DNA from: Hyphomonadaceae bacterium | GTDB taxonomy: Bacteria > Pseudomonadota > Alphaproteobacteria > Caulobacterales > Hyphomonadaceae | NCBI GenBank assembly: GCA_016714495.1 | Contig: JADKDU010000001.1 | Location: 496,001 to 560,000 of the forward strand | Reading direction: 5' to 3' | DNA: 64,000 bases | In this document: positions 60,450-64,000 of the stretch, in pieces | Position numbering within the stretch: position 1 is the stretch's first letter | Layout: the number at the start of each line of letters is the position of its first letter | The notes under the pieces: model-generated | The model's input: the letters and a program-made list of their open reading frames with translations, nothing else | The model's database searches: none | Told to the model about the DNA's origin: nothing | Position numbers and translations under genes: made by a program

Positions 60450-62179
60450 GGGCGCGAAGCTAGACTCGCTGCCGGCAGCGCTGGCAAGCCCTTGTCGAGC
60501 TTGCTGCGCAGAGATTGTTCGCGTTCTGGACCGGGCTTCAGGCGCAGTGCGGCGATCCACTGATAGCGCGCCTCGGACTCGCGGCCCGCGCGCCAATAGG
60601 CGTCGCCGAGATGATCGACGATTTCCGCATCCGCTGGCGAAAGCTCGGTGGCGCGTTCAAGCTGCGTTACGGCCTCGGCATATTGGCCAAGGCGGAAATG
60701 CGCCCAGCCCAAGCTGTCGACAATATAGCCCTGATCTGGGCGCGAAGCTGCGGCCTTGCGGATCAGTGACAGGCCCTGCTGCACATTTTCGTCGCGCTCG
60801 ACCCAGCCGAACCCGAGGAAGTTCTGGATCTCGGGGCGATCAGACTCGATGGCGAGCGCAGCGAGGGCGTCAGCCTCGGCCGCTTTCCAGTCGCCCCCAG
60901 CGCTTAGAGCGTTTGCGCGAGCGAAAAGCACACGCCAGTCGGGCTGCTTGTTCTCGAGATCAGCAGCGATGATTTCGTCGTAGAGTTTGCGCGCGCGCTC
61001 GTGATTGCCATTGATGCGGTTGAGATCGGCCACGTTGACCGCGATGTCGCGGCGGCGCGAAGAGGCGAGCGCCTGATCAGCGGCGACCAAGGCTTCGCCG
61101 GGGCGATCGAGACCGTTGAGCAGCCAGGCCTGCTGGATCAGCGCTTCTGCCCGCCAGGGCGATGTCGCCTGTATTTCGCGCAGAACTTCTACGGCGTCTT
61201 CCGGCCGGTCCTGCTGGTTGAACGCTTCAGCAAAAGCGAGTCGCGCGGGCGCCAGTTCGGGATCAAGGCGCAGCGCCAGCGAATAGCGCAGCGCTGCCAG
61301 CTCCGCGCTCGATCGCGCGATGCCGCCAGCGGAGGCGAGATAGACAATGATCGCCGCGCCCTGCCGCGTCGACAGTTTGGGACGCATGACCGGCTGTCCG
61401 GTTTCAAACATCGCGTACATGTGGTCGGTCAGTGAGCTGGCGCCATTCTCCTCGATCTCCAGCGCGATCGCCTTGCGCGCGCCGGCATAATCGCCGCGCG
61501 AGGCCATCAGGCGCGCGTTTAACGAGGCTATAAGATCGGTCGAGGCGAGCGGAAGACGCTGCGCCTGGTTGAAAGCGTCGATCGCCTTCTCATCGCGGCC
61601 GGCGTTGAGATAGATCAAGCCCTGGATCGCGGCCTGCTCGCCCGCCAGAAGGCGACGCGGAGGAAGCTCGGCGAGCGTTGCAACGCCCTTGTCCGCGTTC
61701 TCGGTAGCCGTGAGCCATGCGGCGAGGAAGCCGACTACGTCGGCGTTGATCGCCCCGAGCGTGGTGGTCTTGAGACGTTGCAGCGCGGACTTCGTCTTGC
61801 CCGCGCCGATCTCGTCGACAATCAGCACGAGCTGCGCGCTCGGAGATCGTTGCGCAACCGAAGCGTCTGCGGCGGCAACCATGCGGGTCGCCTCGCCCGC
61901 GTCGCCCGAGACGAGCGTGGCGAAGGTTGCGCGCTCCAACAGTCCCGGATCCGCCGGCTCGCTGCCGAAGGCGCGGCGGTAATAGGCGGCGGCGGCGGAG
62001 GGATCGCCCGACATGCCGGCATAGCGGGCGGCGATGAAATCTGCGTATTCCTGCTGGGTTTTCAGCTCTTCCATCATCGCGGGCGTGAACCACGCGCCAT
62101 AGCCAATAGGGCTGCTCGCACAGCCCGCGCCAATGCATGCTGTCGCCGCTAGGAGGGACGCTCGAAATCCTGACCACAT
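60446..62179 (-). CDS. TPR-repeat lipoprotein
   Basis: About 577 residues. Lipoprotein signal (FRASLLAATACIGAGCASS, lipobox GAGC), then many TPR-like helical pairs across the length, clearest near the C-terminus: GYIVDSLGWAHFRLGQYAEA and AEIVDHLGDAYWRAGRESEA. The first recognisable block is DPSAAAAYYRRAFGSEPADP. ATG 62179 preferred, since the GTG at 62197 lies against the AGGAGG. Coupled to ispE by ATGA. Homologous to the next gene at its C-terminal end. Likely a periplasmic scaffold. Confidence 0.85.
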   Translation of the reverse strand: MWSGFRASLLAATACIGAGCASSPIGYGAWFTPAMMEELKTQQEYADFIAARYAGMSGDPSAAAAYYRRAFGSEPADPGLLERATFATLVSGDAGEATRMVAAADASVAQRSPSAQLVLIVDEIGAGKTKSALQRLKTTTLGAINADVVGFLAAWLTATENADKGVATLAELPPRRLLAGEQAAIQGLIYLNAGRDEKAIDAFNQAQRLPLASTDLIASLNARLMASRGDYAGARKAIALEIEENGASSLTDHMYAMFETGQPVMRPKLSTRQGAAIIVYLASAGGIARSSAELAALRYSLALRLDPELAPARLAFAEAFNQQDRPEDAVEVLREIQATSPWRAEALIQQAWLLNGLDRPGEALVAADQALASSRRRDIAVNVADLNRINGNHERARKLYDEIIAADLENKQPDWRVLFARANALSAGGDWKAAEADALAALAIESDRPEIQNFLGFGWVERDENVQQGLSLIRKAAASRPDQGYIVDSLGWAHFRLGQYAEAVTQLERATELSPADAEIVDHLGDAYWRAGRESEARYQWIAALRLKPGPEREQSLRSKLDKGLPALPAASLASRP

Positions 62180-62258
62180 TGGAGCATGCTGCCTCACCCC
62201 TCCTGGTCCTTCAACAGGGGATCACTGTCTGGATTGTCGCGTCGGTGGACAATAGGGC

Positions 62259-64000
62259 CTAGATGTCGCTGGTGCCTTCGCGGCTGGGCGCACGTGGAAC
62301 TTCGGGCGTGTTGCGACGCACCGGGGCGGGCGTCGTGAGACCGTTGCGGATCTTTTCCTCGAGTGCGGCGCGGCTGTTATCAGGGGGATAGGCCGTGAGC
62401 GCGTCCTTCCAGAACTTGCGCGCCTCGTCCTTCTCGTCGAGGCGCCACTTCACGTCGCCGAGGTGATCGGACAATTCCCAGTGCCCGAACGGCTCGTAGG
62501 CTTCCAACGCCATCTCGATGAAGCGGTTGGCTTCGCGAAAATCGCCATACTGGTAGTAGGCCCAGCCGATGCTATCGAGCAGGTTGGGTTCATCCGGCGT
62601 CATGCGGATCGCCTGCTTCAGCAGCTTGAAGCCTTCATCGAGCTCGGCGTCCGTCGCATAGCCGTCGATCAGCGAGTAGCCGAAATTGTTCATGAGACTG
62701 GTGTTGTCCGGCTGTTCGGTCAGCATGTGGCGCATCATGGAGAGGCCGTCGGCGCGCTGCGGACTTTCGACCAGCATCGAGGCAAGGAATTGCTGAGTCG
62801 TCTCGTCGTCCTGGACCAGGAGGGCGGCGCGGGCGGATTCAACGGCGCCGGCGACATTGCCCGCCTGCAAATGCGCCTGACTGCGCGACATCAGCGCGTA
62901 GACCTGCTGTTCCGGGGTCAACGGGCCCTGCTTCATCGCTTGATCGATCAGGGCAAGTGCGCGCGTCGTCTTGTTCGCGGTGGTCAGCGAACCGGCGGCC
63001 TGAATCTTGGCGTCGGGGCTGGAGTCGATCTTGAGGGAGCGATCGATCAGGGCTTCAAGCGTCTCGGGTGAACCGAGTTCAAGCGCAGCAAGGCCGGCCG
63101 TCGCGAGCAGCAGCGAGGTCACCTCCCGAGACGGATTGCCGATCTGGGCGAGGCGCAGGGCCGGTTCGAACTTGCCCTGTTCCTGCAGGCGATTGACTTC
63201 CTGGATGCGGATTTCGCCATTGTCGGGATCGAGCAACAGCGCGCTCTGGCGGATCGACGACATCAGGTGGTTGAACGGCGTCTTGCCGCCCCGCCCGGCC
63301 ATCACGGCCATGATAGCTTCCTGTTCTTCGATCAGCCCCGCTTCATCGCCCAGCGCCTGCGCCATCGCCTGCGGCAGCGTGCGCAGCTTGCGCCGGTCTT
63401 GACCTGATTTTGCCTTGGCGAGGCGGTCGCCGACATAAGAGTCATCAGGCGCAGCTTCGGAGAGACGCGACAGCAGCGCTACCGCTTCCGCGTCGCGATT
63501 GAGGGCGCGCAGCAGTTCCGCCTGGCGCAGCGCTAGCAGTCGTTGGCTCTGGAACGCACGGGCGCGCGCGAAATAGGTGGGCGATTCCGCTTCCTCGGGG
63601 CTTGGCGAGTCGAACTTGTCGGGCGCCTGGCCATAGATCTCAAGCGCGCCGTCCGTGTCGCCAAGCCCCTCGGCCAGAAGCGCGCGGTGACCCAGCAGCG
63701 TTGCAGACGGCAGCACGTTGCGCAGCTTCGCCATCTCGGCCTGCGCCTCGTCGTTGCGATCGTTGAAGGCATAAACCCACGGGCGAAGATGGTTGGGGCT
63801 CATCCATTCCGAAGGACGACGTCCGTTCATAAGACCAAGGGCGGTCTGCGCGGTCGCGGGGTCTTTCGCCGCGAGCGCGTCCACGACCATGTAGCCCCAT
63901 GCGCCGCTGTTCACCCGTTTCGCGAAGTCCGCGCGCACGAGACCCATGAAGGCCGACATGTCAGCAGCTTCGAGCATCTCGTTGGGGCCAGGATAGCCGC
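62259..64000 (-). CDS. TPR-repeat protein, partial (N-terminus beyond the window)
   Basis: The frame is open to the window edge, so the start is missing; 580 residues are visible. The C-terminal repeats NFGYSLIDG, LLDSIGWAYYQYGDFREANR and SDHLGDVKWRLDEKDEARKF parallel the preceding TPR lipoprotein, so the two are tandem paralogues. The final ~25 residues are basic and proline-rich (APVRRNTPEVPRAPSREG). Probably another envelope TPR scaffold; localisation cannot be judged without the N-terminus. Confidence 0.8.
   Translation of the reverse strand, partial: GYPGPNEMLEAADMSAFMGLVRADFAKRVNSGAWGYMVVDALAAKDPATAQTALGLMNGRRPSEWMSPNHLRPWVYAFNDRNDEAQAEMAKLRNVLPSATLLGHRALLAEGLGDTDGALEIYGQAPDKFDSPSPEEAESPTYFARARAFQSQRLLALRQAELLRALNRDAEAVALLSRLSEAAPDDSYVGDRLAKAKSGQDRRKLRTLPQAMAQALGDEAGLIEEQEAIMAVMAGRGGKTPFNHLMSSIRQSALLLDPDNGEIRIQEVNRLQEQGKFEPALRLAQIGNPSREVTSLLLATAGLAALELGSPETLEALIDRSLKIDSSPDAKIQAAGSLTTANKTTRALALIDQAMKQGPLTPEQQVYALMSRSQAHLQAGNVAGAVESARAALLVQDDETTQQFLASMLVESPQRADGLSMMRHMLTEQPDNTSLMNNFGYSLIDGYATDAELDEGFKLLKQAIRMTPDEPNLLDSIGWAYYQYGDFREANRFIEMALEAYEPFGHWELSDHLGDVKWRLDEKDEARKFWKDALTAYPPDNSRAALEEKIRNGLTTPAPVRRNTPEVPRAPSREGTSDI

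Noticed and set aside
1..64000. CRISPR array, prophage or conjugative element
   Set aside because: No regularly spaced short repeats, integrase, phage structural or transfer genes were seen; the only mobile element is the IS at 11960-12789.

Overview
The window is chromosomal DNA of high GC content from an alphaproteobacterium, most likely Caulobacterales/Hyphomonadaceae-like. This rests on the gene set: RpoH with its RpoH-box, a TIGR02301-family exported protein, a NadQ-type NAD regulator ahead of nadA, a NifU-like protein in the same region as cysS, folE and hisI, a DUF2007/methyltransferase pair divergent from a polyprenyl synthetase, and two-subunit glycyl-tRNA synthetase. It is an inference from gene content, not a species call. 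There is no prophage, CRISPR array, rRNA or plasmid gene.

Layout. 0-10 kb: start of a membrane glycosyltransferase-like gene, a short sigma factor, a VOC protein, NifU-like, CHAD, a lipoprotein, cysS, folE, a DUF2235 hydrolase, a DUF2785 lipoprotein, hisI and a frameshifted serine hydrolase. 10-16 kb: alcohol dehydrogenase, a methyltransferase gene split by an IS5/IS427-type element, a Crp-like regulator with a probable indel, and a hybrid histidine kinase. 16-25 kb: phoD-like phosphatase, RluA-family pseudouridine synthase, TonB-like lipoprotein, rpoH, cytochrome P450, a membrane protein, one arm of a long inverted repeat, and divergent moaC and moeA. 25-33 kb: tRNA-Leu(UAA), TIGR02301 protein, a second hybrid kinase, a K+ channel coupled to dihydroorotase, a 49-residue membrane protein, and an HD hydrolase, tyrosine phosphatase and NAD regulator operon. 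33-38 kb: nadA, three tandem exported paralogues, nadB, nadC. 38-48 kb: cell-wall hydrolase, a 1.3 kb gap holding the second repeat arm, phoX-like phosphatase, ppdK and glyS. 48-56 kb: small exported and membrane proteins with many broken genes (GST, SDR, chemotaxis receptor) and a glyQ reading frame interrupted by one missing base. 56-64 kb: methyltransferase/DUF2007, polyprenyl synthetase, a WecA/MraY-like transferase, ispE and two TPR proteins.

The clearest functional unit is NAD biosynthesis. A NadQ-like regulator lies directly upstream of nadA. Two near-perfect palindromes with the same core flank an intrinsic terminator in the nadA leader, so repression and possibly termination may control the operon. 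Three paralogous four-cysteine exported proteins are translationally coupled into this operon and are the best candidates for something undescribed.

Two cautions. Single-base indels break several genes, including the essential glyQ, so some apparent pseudogenes may be sequencing errors. Hand-counted samples also show C exceeding G on the given strand in the first ~25 kb whichever strand is coding, and mostly the reverse after ~28 kb, which could mark an origin-type strand switch, a rearrangement or a join.
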